Source of the DNA: Phytophthora hibernalis
Taxonomy: Eukaryota > Oomycota > Peronosporomycetes > Peronosporales > Peronosporaceae
NCBI GenBank assembly: GCA_012656075.1
Contig: JAAKBF010000140.1
Location: 1 to 64,000 of the forward strand
Length of the DNA: 64,000 bases
Reading direction: 5' to 3'
Position numbers and translations under genes: made by a program. Of this stretch, positions 22,235-32,600 are shown piece by piece (the first letter of the stretch is position 1; every line of letters starts with the position of its first letter). The notes beneath the pieces were generated by a model, which had not been told where the DNA came from, did not search any database, and saw only the letters and a list, made by a program, of their open reading frames with translations.

Positions 22235-22963
22235 TGGTTTTAGCATCGTTTGGGGTGCTGTCGTCAATGCGCTAGAACCTACGCTTGATGGTTCCTACAT
22301 GCCTTCCACGACATCTCGTCTGTATGTACCATTCGTTTATCTCGAAAACCCTTAAGCCATAATTTTGAAACCTGTCAAGAAGGTGCGCTACAATGAAGTA
22401 TATGCCCAGCGATTTGACCAGCGCGCTGGCATTGGTAAGCAGTCGAGTCAGTTCAACGCTTCCTTTGACCTACAGCTTTCGACGAGTGTTAAGAATGCAA
22501 AGTACATTGTGGTTCTCCCGTTTGCCGAACAGACTAATAATTTTACAACGGCAGCTGTGCAAGAGTATCAGAGCCCCTTTGATAGCGCGCCATGGACGGA
22601 ACAGCCGGGTTCGTGGATTCACAACTTCAACGTACGTATCGGTTCGCAGCAGGTGTTTGACATCAGTCACGACTATGACTTCCATCATTTCACTAATGAG
22701 ATCGCCAAGATTGGTGTTATCAACGGCGACCTGTCTCCTGAGCTTGTGAATGGTCTGTTTAATTATCATACTTGGTCGCTTACCAACCGTGTTCTTGTCA
22801 CTGACGTTAGGCGTCTGACAGAGTGTGATATACCTCAATCGATCCAGATCCAGGGAATTAACGCGGGTTGCCAGGGAGTCAATTTGATCGTGCTTGTCAT
22901 TAGTGAACAGGAACTAAGCTTCAAAAGACTAACGGGGAGGTTCTAGAATACACCACAGCTTAA
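22235..22963 (+). pseudogene. capsid-like protein fragment of a Polinton-like DNA virus relic
   Basis: The reading frame emerges straight from the MITE edge, so the 5' part of the gene is missing. It then runs ~240 codons with one in-frame TAA (22353-22355) and a late frame change near 22915 before a stop at 22961-22963. Recognisable character: SRLYVPFVYLENP, NAKYIVVLPFAEQTNNF, SPFDSAPWTEQPGSWIHNFN, DYDFHHFTNEIAKIG and GLFNYHTWSLTNRVLV. This is a beta-rich pattern resembling the double-jelly-roll major capsid proteins of Polinton-like viruses and relatives. This is a family judgement from pattern only; a profile search would be decisive. The host would be the oomycete. The copy is broken at both ends. 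Confidence 0.55.
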
Positions 22964-23020
22964 GAAAACAGAAATGGATTTAATTAATTTTTTTGATTTA
23001 TTGTCTTTGGTAACTATATA

Positions 23021-23219
23021 CCGTAAATCACGGCGATCATGCAAGGTACGGCGAACATGCAACCTTTTCGTAAAATCTCCATCAGTGTGCATTTTCTTTG
23101 CCAATATGTCGAAGCTTTTGTATGTGAGGTGGTCAATTAGATTTTACAGCCTCAGACATACTTTTACGATTTGACTTGATTTCTACTTTTACGGCTTGCA
23201 TGATCGCCGTGATTTACGG
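23021..23219. mobile_element. 199-bp pogo-type MITE
   Basis: Inverted ends CCGTAAATCACGGCGATCAT, TA on both sides (23019-23020, 23220-23221), no coding capacity. The ends differ from those of the 19521-21245 transposon by one base in the first 20, so this is a probable non-autonomous relative. It is inserted between the capsid-like fragment and the small FGKYKG-domain ORF. Confidence 0.85.
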
Positions 23220-23227
23220 TAGATACC

Positions 23228-23392
23228 ATGTCAACAACACTTTCGTTCGGCAAGCACAAAGGCTTCAGCATTGATGAAGTATTTGAAAAGGACCCCGGCT
23301 ACTGCCGCTGGCTTCGTAATCAGAAAATGCTAATTGGAGATTCTGACTCGGACATTGGTAAATTTCTTGCGAGCAAGTTCGCAAATGGATAA
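23228..23392 (+). CDS. small FGKHKG-domain protein (exonuclease X C-terminal-like)
   Basis: 54 aa from ATG 23228. SFGKHKGFSIDEVFEKDPGY, then CRWLRNQ, matches the short 'GKYKG..i.ev...d..Y..Wl' module seen at the C-terminus of exonuclease X-like proteins and as stand-alone proteins in large DNA viruses and Polinton-like viruses. The function of the stand-alone module is unknown to me; a nucleic-acid role is an inference. The ATG is 9 bp after the MITE, so any native upstream promoter has been separated. Confidence 0.55.
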   Translation: MSTTLSFGKHKGFSIDEVFEKDPGYCRWLRNQKMLIGDSDSDIGKFLASKFANG

Positions 23393-23411
23393 GATGCTGA
23401 ATAATAGTGGC

Positions 23412-23554
23412 TTAATTTTGGCAAGTACAAAGGGCGCACAATTAATCAAGTATTTGCTGTTGACGAAGCATATTTGATGTGGCTGCGTTGTTCTAAATTT
23501 GCCACTGAAAAGGCACCGAAGATGTGTGCCTCTATTGACGAGTTGTTTAACTAA
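23412..23554 (+). pseudogene. second FGKYKG-domain module, no start codon
   Basis: FGKYKGRTINQVFAVDEAYL, then MWLR, repeats the fold of the preceding ORF in another frame. It follows a stop codon rather than an ATG and ends at TAA 23552-23554. It is either a degenerated tandem duplicate or the second half of a two-module protein split by an indel near 23400. Confidence 0.5.
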
Positions 23555-23581
23555 TTGAATGATATTTTTGTGATATAAAAT

Positions 23582-23776
23582 TTATATAAAGAAAACGTTA
23601 CTACTCGAGTTTTTTAGAGCTCTGACTGGTTGAGTACGGAGAAGTGCTACCCACCACAGCTCATGTTTGTTCGATCTTACATGGTGAGCGTAATTCCATC
23701 GAGTTATGGATGAAGCACACGGACATTGTACTTTGGAATTAATTGGACGCTTATATAACGCCTCAATCATATTCAT
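23582..23776 (-). CDS. small zinc-finger-like ORF of the virus-like segment
   Basis: 64 aa, AT-rich like its neighbours. It contains CPC, then twelve or so residues, then H-x(5-6)-H (AHHVRSNKHELW), the spacing of single zinc-finger modules common in AT-rich DNA viruses. It is short and could be a remnant. Its position between the FGKYKG modules and the polymerase-like fragment supports belonging to the same relic. Confidence 0.35.
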   Translation of the reverse strand: MNMIEALYKRPINSKVQCPCASSITRWNYAHHVRSNKHELWWVALLRTQPVRALKNSSSNVFFI

Positions 23777-23811
23777 TGATTTAGTATAGTCGTTTATAGC
23801 TAATGAATCTA

Positions 23812-24231
23812 TCAGTGGTTTAGACCCTTTACAGCTACTCTTATGATTACTAAGTTTGCCAGCACTGATAACACTTTACCACAACTGTCAACTGGGCAAC
23901 AGTATCTACCACAAAAGTTATCGATGCAAGCTATGTAGATAGTCTGGTTATCGAAGTATAGAATATTCAAAGTATTATCATAACATTTGTCTGATTTACG
24001 GATGCAAGTCACTGTACTAGTATCCAGATCGATTGAGAATGCATCAATACTAAGATCGAAGCACTCTTCAATCTCACTAAGCTGTTCGATGCGGATAGGT
24101 TGGAAGGTACGAAGTAGGTAGAGCGAGTACTCATTGCCTTTGTAAGAACAGTAGCGCTTGAATGCTGTCTTCACCAGAGCCTGAATTTGTCGTCGCTTTT
24201 TCTCCTTCCCTGTGTGTGGTAGGCGATGCAT
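23812..24231 (-). CDS. N-terminal fragment resembling a virus/Polinton-type DNA polymerase B
   Basis: 139 aa from ATG 24231. The layout is a basic start, FQPIRIEQLSEIEECFDLSI, then ILYFDNQTIYIACIDNFCG followed by YCCPVDSCGK. It resembles the region of protein-primed family B polymerases of Polinton-like elements in which a 'YI.di..f....C..C' zinc module precedes the exonuclease domain. No exonuclease or polymerase motifs follow, so at most the N-terminal segment survives. Convergent with the capsid-like gene. Moderate-to-low confidence. Confidence 0.4.
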   Translation of the reverse strand: MHRLPHTGKEKKRRQIQALVKTAFKRYCSYKGNEYSLYLLRTFQPIRIEQLSEIEECFDLSIDAFSIDLDTSTVTCIRKSDKCYDNTLNILYFDNQTIYIACIDNFCGRYCCPVDSCGKVLSVLANLVIIRVAVKGLNH

Positions 24232-24398
24232 TGGAAGATATTTAGATTAGCTCCTGTTGGAAAACAAACAACATGATGGTTCTTCTTAATCAACAGGGGG
24301 ATGGTCTTAATCTCGACTCTATAATGTTGTATTTATATACTTAGTAGTTTATCTATCAGGATCAAGTATATTTTTGTTTTAAATAAAATCCACTTTTC

Positions 24399-24480
24399 TT
24401 GTCTGACTGGTCGAGATGATTTAATCATCTCGACCAGTCAGACAAAATAGTGCAGCAGGTTCAAAATTTGAACCTGCTGC
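24399..24480. repeat. two adjacent perfect palindromes (hairpins)
   Basis: 24399-24445: perfect 23-bp arms with a 1-nt centre (starts TTGTCTGACTGGTCGAGATG). 24452-24480: perfect 14-bp arms around one base (starts GCAGCAGGTTCAAA). Only 6 bp lie between them. They sit about 170 bp upstream of the polymerase-like start and at the right edge of the virus-like segment. Possible roles are transcript-end hairpins, a terminal structure of the former element, or a recombination site. Confidence 0.9.
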
Positions 24481-25205
24481 TGAAGCGCTGGATGTTTCTC
24501 GCGCTCTCAGGTAGTCGAGAGGTTGCAACTCCCCTGGTTAATAGGTACGCCTAAACCTCTTCTGCTTGTTAAATTAGCGTAAGAAAGGCAACATTAAAAA
24601 GCGGGCTGGATTGTTGTTAGTTGTCACTACTTCCGTGAGCATCGCGTGTAGCGCCACGCTCGACTCGTTTGTGTCCCTGATGTCTCAGAGATAGACGAAC
24701 TTCATACCAAACCCAAATATAGTCACCGATCAATTTATCCGGAACAACCTAAAGAGCTTACATCTAAAATAACCAACTGCACATCTAAACCATACCCATT
24801 AGACGTGAACTGAACCAAATGGGGTTGCTATGAACACGTGTTGTTCTGTTGAAAAAGCACTTCAAAGATTTGCAAGATGTTATTGCAGATGTTTCTACCG
24901 GTATACTGGTATTTAATTATCGGAGGGGCCATTGCATACTCCATACTATAGAAAGCAGTTAAGTGATCGAGGTGTGCTCGCACGGACAGCTAGCAGCCAA
25001 ATGCTCGCTGAGCGCCGATATTTGGTACTGTGCTTTGTTGATTGTTTAACTAGAATCGTGTGAAGTGGCAGATGCATCCTACGAAAATTGACTGTCTTGT
25101 GGCCATGTTATTTTCTTATGTATGGCAATCCATACAGGAGGTGTCCAGTGCTGCGTGGTCGCGTGCAGGCAAATGCTCGTTGAGCGCCGATATTTGATAC
25201 TGTGA
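24481..25205. other. no gene; one direct repeat
   Basis: No credible coding frame. A ~35-bp direct repeat, AAATGCTCGYTGAGCGCCGA followed by TATTTGRTACTGTG, occurs at 24998-25032 and 25170-25204, 172 bp apart. The second copy ends exactly where the Ulp1-like frame stops. Confidence 0.6.
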
Positions 25206-27075
25206 TCACGACCGATGCGACGAATGGGACGAGCATAGAAGCGGACGCAACGGAAGGCACTGCAGCTGCATGTTTACATAGCCAACAGTGCAGAGTGCTG
25301 AGTGTTTATTGATTGCATTAAACGCACATGCTAAGATATCTGTAGCGTAAATATTGAAGGCTATATTGCAAACGATGTCTGACTCTGTTGCCCCCGCGCA
25401 AAAGCCTTCAAAAGCTGCGATCACATACACACCACAATTGAAGGTGTCCAGTTGCACACCCATCCGTGAAACCAATGCTCCGCAGCGGAACCGTCTTCGT
25501 GTTGGTGGTGACATGAGCTTTACAATTTTATTTGCCGCACTGACATGGTCTTGATCGCTTGAGCTCAGCGGGCCGTACAGAAGTACATCGCCAGTTGACA
25601 CATCAACCATAGAACAACACCAATGTCGACCGGATACGTTCACAGGAACTAGCAATTTCTTTGACACGCCCTCAAGCTTCTCCTTCAGCGCGTCGATGTG
25701 CAGGCTATGATCTTCACTGTCCTTGTCTGCTGCAAGCACACAGGTAAGTACTATTGGGTCGATATACGATACGTCTGTTCTGTCGCGGAAAAGGCCCACA
25801 ATTATAGCAACCATGGAGGTGTCGCTTAAACACCCGTTGCCCACAGTGTCCAGCAAATGCACCTGATGAAAAACGTTGACGGTTAGCAACAACCATCAAT
25901 CAGTAAAAAATGAACAACCTTTTCCGAATGAATAAGAAGACTCTCGAGTCGAGGGATCACTTCCGATGGATTCTTGGCTCTCTGGTACTTTGTACTTGAA
26001 ATCTCCAACCCCAATACCCATCTAATAGCCATCTGTACGATATTCAACAACACCGCAAGTGTGCGGTTCCACTTTTTCATCAAGTCTAACGTAGCCCCCG
26101 AGAATAAACCCACGCCGTTTATATCCACAGCAAATTCGTGATAATCTGAATTGGGTTCCTGAGATTACAGCAACATAATTCTTTCTTGACACCGGGAAAT
26201 TATTCAAAACCCCACTGACCTTGCTCATGGGTATAATTTCTTTCCCCTGCGGAAGATCTGCCACCTTGTACGCCTTGATCGTCGCCGCCGCGTTCACGTC
26301 GAACACTCGACCATCTAACGACGCTGATATAGCACCATGCGAGGAACTTCCTCCCAGTAAAGACTTTGTAGGGTGTAGTGAGATAGGCAATTCTGATTAG
26401 AGAGATAACCCATCGAATAGACTATCCTTCATTCCGCTTTCATTGAGAACATCATCGGCCACAGATCTTCCAGGCGACATCGCGTGCATGTCTCCCTCAC
26501 TGTCGATGCCATCCTCGTGGTCGTCGTGTAGTTCAGTCAGCTCCAACGTATCCACCTCCCACTCAACACCAGCTTCACGCTCACCCATCTCCTGTGAGGT
26601 TTCACAGGCATCGTTCTCGAGCCTAGAAGCCTCTATCTCGTCCTGCCGAAGACCCGAAAGTCTAGGCCTATACTCGATAATAAATTTGCGTACCCAGGTT
26701 TTTGTGTGTTTTCGTTCTGTAACACAAATTCAGGAATGTTTTGGCAATACCGCAGTGCATCAATTGGGCGAACCGTGTCTCCATCGCGGATACACGTATC
26801 GTAGAACTCCAGGACGCGAAATCCAAAGGGCTTCAGCTTGCGGTTGGGCCCAGACCCTTTCTTACGTATCCGATTTGGATCCGGATGCGCATCCTTCACG
26901 AAGGAGAGAGTTTTTTGGAGAGTTCGTTGGGCCAGCCAATCAGAGTCCCATTTGCGACGTCTAACTCTTGTGCATCCTTAGAAGGTCCCCACGTGCCACG
27001 GTGTTGTTTCCAAATCTTTAGCAAACGCACTCACTTGGTCTTGGGGACTTGTTTACAGTTGCGTTTCGCCGTCAT
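25206..27075 (-). pseudogene. Ulp1-like (C48) cysteine protease gene, fragmented, probably mobile-element derived
   Basis: Minus-strand frames at 26633-26899, 26397-26588, 26022-26390, 25883-26128 and 25206-25892 follow each other. A short first exon (ATG 27075) ends at a GTGAGT donor near 27034. The last part is the protease: VPVNVSGRHWCCSMVDVST carries the catalytic His, LLYGPLSS occupies the place of the usual Asp (here Gly), and VQLDTFNCGVYVIAAFE carries the oxyanion Gln and catalytic Cys. Ulp1 enzymes remove SUMO-like tags and are often carried by eukaryotic transposons. The Asp-to-Gly change and the frame breaks suggest inactivity. Confidence 0.6.
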
Positions 27076-27150
27076 GATGTAGCAGAAGGTTTCTCGAAAA
27101 TGAAAGAGGAGCGCTGGGCGAGGAGGGGGTAGGGGCCCTCGAAAGATTAA

Positions 27151-27456
27151 CCCTATTGCGGTTGGTACCCCTAAAACCCTGCAATATGCTTGGTTTTATA
27201 AATATTAACGAATCATAATGACAGAATTCAATTTTTGACCAATCATACCATTTGCGGTAAACAAAGCAATATGCTTGGTTTAACTACAATTATTGCAATA
27301 GGTATTGTAAAACCACGCAAAATGATAGTAAAACCACGCATAATGATAGTATTATGCTGCGGGGTGCGGGCTAAAACCAAGCATTTATGCATATTTACCA
27401 TTTTACTATTGAAATTTGGTATACAAATTTCAAGTATAATGTTGGCCGCAATAGGG
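27151..27456. mobile_element. piggyBac-like MITE (TTAA target), copy 2
   Basis: 306 bp with TTAA on both sides (27147-27150, 27457-27460) and ends CCCTATTGCGG...CCGCAATAGGG. Differs from copy 1 by an internal ~18-bp tandem duplication (AAACCACGCAWAATGATAGT) and scattered substitutions. Confidence 0.88.
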
Positions 27457-27501
27457 TTAACCGGTCCGTTCACGCGACTTTTGGAGGACCGGTTCGGACC
27501 A

Positions 27502-27639
27502 GATGCAGGTTACGTCGACCGGTCGACTTAACTAGAATCTAACCCACGATGCAGGTTAACTCGACCGGTCGACTTAACTTGAATCTAACCCAGGATGCAG
27601 GTTAACTCGATCGGTCGACTTAACTAGAATCTGACCCAG
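27502..27639. repeat. three 46-bp tandem repeats carrying a GTCGACCGGTCGAC palindrome
   Basis: Units start at 27502, 27548 and 27594 (GATGCAGGTTAACTCGACCG...). Each holds a perfect or one-mismatch 14-bp palindrome GTCGACCGGTCGAC inside a longer near-palindrome (GTTAA...TTAAC). They lie just beyond the 3' end of the MULE gene and could be its subterminal transposase-binding repeats. Confidence 0.85.
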
Positions 27640-27801
27640 ACAACACTGTAACTGGAGCCTATTTGAGAGATTGAAAGCTTTTGTTTAAAATGTGCATCAT
27701 TTACAATTCCTTGACGGACTAATGCATTGCATTATCTTTCTTTTGACAAAACAATTGTTGTTAGTGAAGGAAATATATTTTAATTCGACCTTAGCGTTGC
27801 A

Positions 27802-29690
27802 TTATCTCTCTCTATTCTCTTTGAAGAGCATGTCCAATGACGCGTGTCTACCACCACTGCAACCGAACGTGGCAGCAGCTCTAAACCGACTTGCTCCACG
27901 CCGTGAATTAGCCGTACCAGCTGAATGTCCACCATTGTGTCCCCTAACGGCCACTGAATTTCTGCGTCCTCGTCCGCGAGTAGAATCTCGGCCGCGACTT
28001 CCACCTCTACCCCCACGAACGCTAAGTCGTGTCGAAGGAGCATCACTGTTCACCACGTTAGCATTTTTATTTGCGACGGATTATGCGGCTCACTAGTTGT
28101 CGAGGGTCTTGCTTCCAACCAGGGATTTTAATTTTGCGCGTCTTCATTGCAACCAGTAAGTGGATACAGAAAGCGTTCTTTAAAAATGCGCGACAAGGAC
28201 ACGAGCGCTGAGTCACATTTACTATCCATCCCTGGGTTGGCTGTCCCAAACGTTCCATGCGGCGCTTGTTGACCTCTTTTTATTCTGTGCGTCTGCTCTA
28301 TCTTCAACACTCTTAAAGCTTTGAACAATCAAAACATCCTATGTGGTGAGGAATTCACCAAGCAGAACTCGAATGTCGTACTGAGGCTCAGTTACCAGGA
28401 TGCTAGGAGTGTTGTATAGTTTTTCGCCCTCCCCACTAACTTCTCAGCAGACTTTGGCTTAAGCGAAAAACCACCAGCGCGAATAGACTGATGTTTGCAT
28501 AGAAGCAGAATCTTCTTCACTAGTTCGCCGGCTTTCATCCGAGCACGCAGAGTGTAGTCGCGCTTAATTAACTTGTTAAATGTTTCGGCGGGATTGTTTG
28601 TTTTCGAAAACCCAGGGGTGACACAAAGCACTGCCAGTTTTTGTATCGAGATAAAATCCACTCCTTCTTCAGGTACTTCACAATTTCTAGCGGTTCGCAT
28701 TCAGACCACTTTAACAAAGCAGATTCTTTGAACCGTTCGTATTCCGCTCGATCACGAGAGTAATGCATCTCGTTCAGATGTTTGTGAGCTAAATAAGTAG
28801 CCCAGTCTGACAGCCCTGTCAATTTTTCTCTGAAATTTGCTACTACATGAAACCAGCACATTAAGTACGTAGCTTCCATATCCGATGCAATACCTCTCTG
28901 AACTGAGCGTCTTTCGCATCCGCCATAAAGTACCGAATTGTCATCTGCTTTCCAACCACAAGCAAAAATTGGTGTGAAATCGCGTTGAGAGCTGCGGAGT
29001 ACTGAACCTCAGTAACGTTGAGAGACCATGAACAGCGCAACTGAAAAAATGACCCAGTTGCATCAGTAATTCCACACACGAAAACGGGGTATTCAATGGA
29101 ATTGACTTTGAAAGTCGCGTCCATATGAAAAAGAAGGTCCCGGGATCTCGGTCCAGTTGGCGAAGCATTTGCTTCGTCGAAAATACCAATACGAAAGGGT
29201 CCTCGTCAGTTCCTTCCCCTAGAACCGGTTCGCCCTCATCATTTAGATCATACCCGAAAGTAAAAGGCGTGAAGTCATCTAAATTGTCTCCGTACTGTGC
29301 GTCTTTCGAAATAGTGATGACGTCGTCGAGAGAGTCAGCGTGGTGAAGCTTAGACTTCTTATAGCTGTACACGAAGTTTTGCATAGTTTGCAAGGCGGGG
29401 TAGTTGGTTGAGTTTAGCGAAAACTGATCGATCAACTCGTTTAAAATCCGATTGGTGGTGATCGAATTTTCTGCCATCTTGCGAACCTCGAATTTCATGA
29501 CGCGCGTGAAGGGCCTCTGATGTGGTGAACCGACTTGGGTAGAATGTTGACCGTGCTCGTAAAAGTCGTAAATGTCGGTTTGAAGATAGCACAACATCTT
29601 CATCCAGTACGAACAAGCCTTGCTCTGCTCTTTGCATATTGCCGAAGCAAAGTACCATATTTTGTACCGCATTTTGTGGTCATCGTAGTT
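27802..29690 (-). pseudogene. Mutator-like (MULE) transposase 1, frameshifted
   Basis: N-terminal part at 28941-29672 contains YEHGQHS and a long helix-rich region. A one-base frame change near 29127 leads into the MULE catalytic core. Visible motifs: MDATFKVNS (first Asp), FMADAKDAQ (second Asp), CWFHVVANF (C-W-x-H helix) and TNNPAETFNKLIKRD (catalytic Glu). A SWIM zinc finger (CPC-x8-CIH) follows near 28067-28258, then an Arg/Gly-rich tail. All three catalytic acids are present, spread over several registers. Such enzymes cut at long inverted repeats and make 9-11-bp target duplications. I could not define this copy's own inverted repeats. Confidence 0.82.
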
Positions 29691-29699
29691 TGAGGGACA

Positions 29700-32600
29700 A
29701 ACGGAGAATCGCTTTTAGGTTGGCGTAGGCAAAAAGGGAGCGCAGTGTGTCCCGTTTATCGTTCGCTGCTCGCTCACCGTGTACACGAGCCGTATGCTAC
29801 CATGCGTATTCAAATGACATTTCCTTGGGCTACAAACCGAATGCAAAATGAGATTTAACCAAATAACTAGCGTACATACTTAAATAGACGCAAAACCACC
29901 AACGTCGATGGGTCGGGATCTTTAATACAGAGTATTTCAAGGCATCTCAGTCACAGTACCGATTTTAAGGTCTCCGTTCATACCCTGAAATAGCAATAAT
30001 GTCCTTCCAAGGGACCTATTCGCGTTCTTGATATCCGGTCGGGCTCGCTGAGTTCATAAGATCGCGCCATGACGTTAAGACTAACACAAATATGCCATGC
30101 GCATTGAAGACTTCACTCCAGCTAAAGCATGCTGTTGGGTATGGATTAAGTGATGATGAGCGACGCCGCGATAGGTTTGTAGTGCTGTCGGTTGCGTGCA
30201 AGTTTTGCATCGGGATGCTACGCCCAGTTAAAAGAGAACCAAGAACCTACAGTATTGTATTTTCACCTTTCTTGCAAACATCTACAGACGTCGTCATGAT
30301 CTTGTACACCCAACCATTTAGAAGCGAAATGAAGCTACCACAACATAATTCAATTTTTAACCGCATCTGAGCACTGAATCTGGACATCATCCTACCTCAA
30401 GATTCCACCAACTATTTCATCCGCACAAGTTCCTCATCAGTGATTCGTATGCAATGAAAATCTTGCACGCCTGTGTGTTCATACAAAGCCACGGACAGGT
30501 GGCGATTGACGCCTTATAAAAGGTAGATCTTGACGAATCTGATGCTGCAGGTCGCTATGTAGCTGCAGCGTTTGCGAGGCTTGTTGAATCAACTCTCAAA
30601 ACGAAGCTAACACAGTATAACTGTCCCAGAAGTACCCATAGCTACCTTGGCAATATTCAAACTGGATTTCGGCGAAGCTGGAGCTTATACGATGGATGAT
30701 TTCGGACAGTTAAGTCGTTTTGAGGAGTTCTGGCCACAACATCCCCTACTGCGGACACGACACTGGATCAGCACTCTTGATTTACTCAAAATTTTACTAG
30801 GGAATGAATCATCTCTCGCTATACCGATATTACATGACTTCGATGCCTTCCCATTAGCTTAAAGTAGGTACTAGAAGGATTTGCCTCTATTAAGAATGGT
30901 GCTCGGCTTGCAACGCTTCTATCGATAGCAGTACGCTCTGTGCCTTCCGTCCTAATCATACGAAAGGGATAGGACAAGTTCATGAAGCCGCACAGTTCAT
31001 CTTACACGGTTGTAGATTACGTGCAAGGCTTTTATTTTAGGAATTAAATATCCAGTTCACAATCACAGTTGTTAGTTTAGTTGTAAGGAAGGACCCATGG
31101 TTTAGATTTAATGTCTTCTCTCTAAAGAGTGGTACCGGACTATAAAAACGGAACGGAGTGGTATGAATCAAACCTGCAAATAATATATAGACCAATCAAA
31201 TGCCGATTTGCACGATCTGTGTCGTCTATAGATCAATCACATGCATTCTTGATCGGAGGAAATACTTACACACATAATGCAAAATAATGGCATTATTTAT
31301 TCTCAGATCTCCGCCCGTTTTATGAAACCTTTCGTGAACACGGTGTGTTGATTTAATTAAATTATACCATACAAGCCAAGATGTTAAGTCATGAAGGGGG
31401 CAAAATGACCCCTTTCATAAAACACTGTACTCGCCTGGACTGGTGTCCCTTCTGCACAGTGGTACGGAGATGGTGATAGGGGGCAAAATGACCCCCTTCA
31501 GAGACCACGGTATTTGCTTCAAAATATCGGTCGCATATTCTAATATTGGGTCCGAATCGGTCAATATTGTCACCGCTATGCGCTGATTGGTTACTAGCTT
31601 GGGCAATGTGTTCACGTAATGCAGGCAGATCAGGAAAGATATCGTGGATCCCACTCATTATGTTACGGCACCAACTTCAATCGCGACAGACTATCACAGA
31701 GCAGCCTGAAGCGCGCAGGGGTGCTAACGATTTCGTGCCATTATCTAATGGAATGATAGAGAAACATGAAATCGTTAGCACCCTGCGCGCTTCAGGTTGC
31801 AGCGCAGAGGCTAGACTGCCTATGGAAAGTTGTTCTGTCGGTCCCTATGAAAGATCACAAGAGGTAAGTGATCATCGCAACTGGAACGGCCGGGTTGTGC
31901 CCAAGGCGTTGACAGCTAGATCAATTGCAGCACGTTGGAAGTGTTCAATGAGCTTGGTAATCGAATAAGCGTAAATATATGAGTTTCACCATGAAAATTG
32001 TCGTCTGCAATTGTCGGTGTTTTAGTTTTATAAATATGATCGCCCAAATATTATATCCTGACCGTCGTAATAAATCGATTTAGGTTATTTGACTTGAAAG
32101 TATCGTATTTGATACTTTGAAACTTGATATATAATCGAGGATGCAATGCTCTCCCTCTTTCGACCACAATCCGATTCGCCGAGACACAAGACAGAGCAGA
32201 CGCCGCCTTCCCCATTCAAGCCAAGTGACCCCAATTAGCGGGTGAGCCGAACATCCCAGGGGTGCTAAACACAACTAGCGAGGCCTCTCGTTAACGACCA
32301 CCGTTAGGCTATGCAGAACGCACAGGCGACGGAGAGGTAGCAGCTACTTTGATGGTGGTTGCACGGCAAAATGTAGACTCACATCCACCATCCGCCCCAC
32401 GAAAACGAAAACGAGGGCGCCCAAGAGATCGAAGAACAACCCCAAGAGTGTGGGCGGCGCGCGACAGCGAATTTGAATCGTCCACCCGAAGCCTTTCTCA
32501 CGATATGACCCTTGAAACCGTTGGTGTGTTGCCGCAGCGAGCTGTAGCGCACCCGGCAGCCTGATGAAGCGGTTTGGGAGTCTAACAGTTGTAGTCCTGT

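Noticed and set aside
24500..24560. tRNA-like segment (GTAGTCGAGAGGTTGCAACTC)
   Set aside because: Superficial resemblance to a D-arm/T-arm only; the acceptor stem and anticodon arm do not pair.
30430..30960. Crinkler-type effector C-terminal domain
   Set aside because: The decayed protein readable across frames has a helix-rich look, but I could not match it to a known Crinkler module, and no LFLAK/HVLV region lies upstream.
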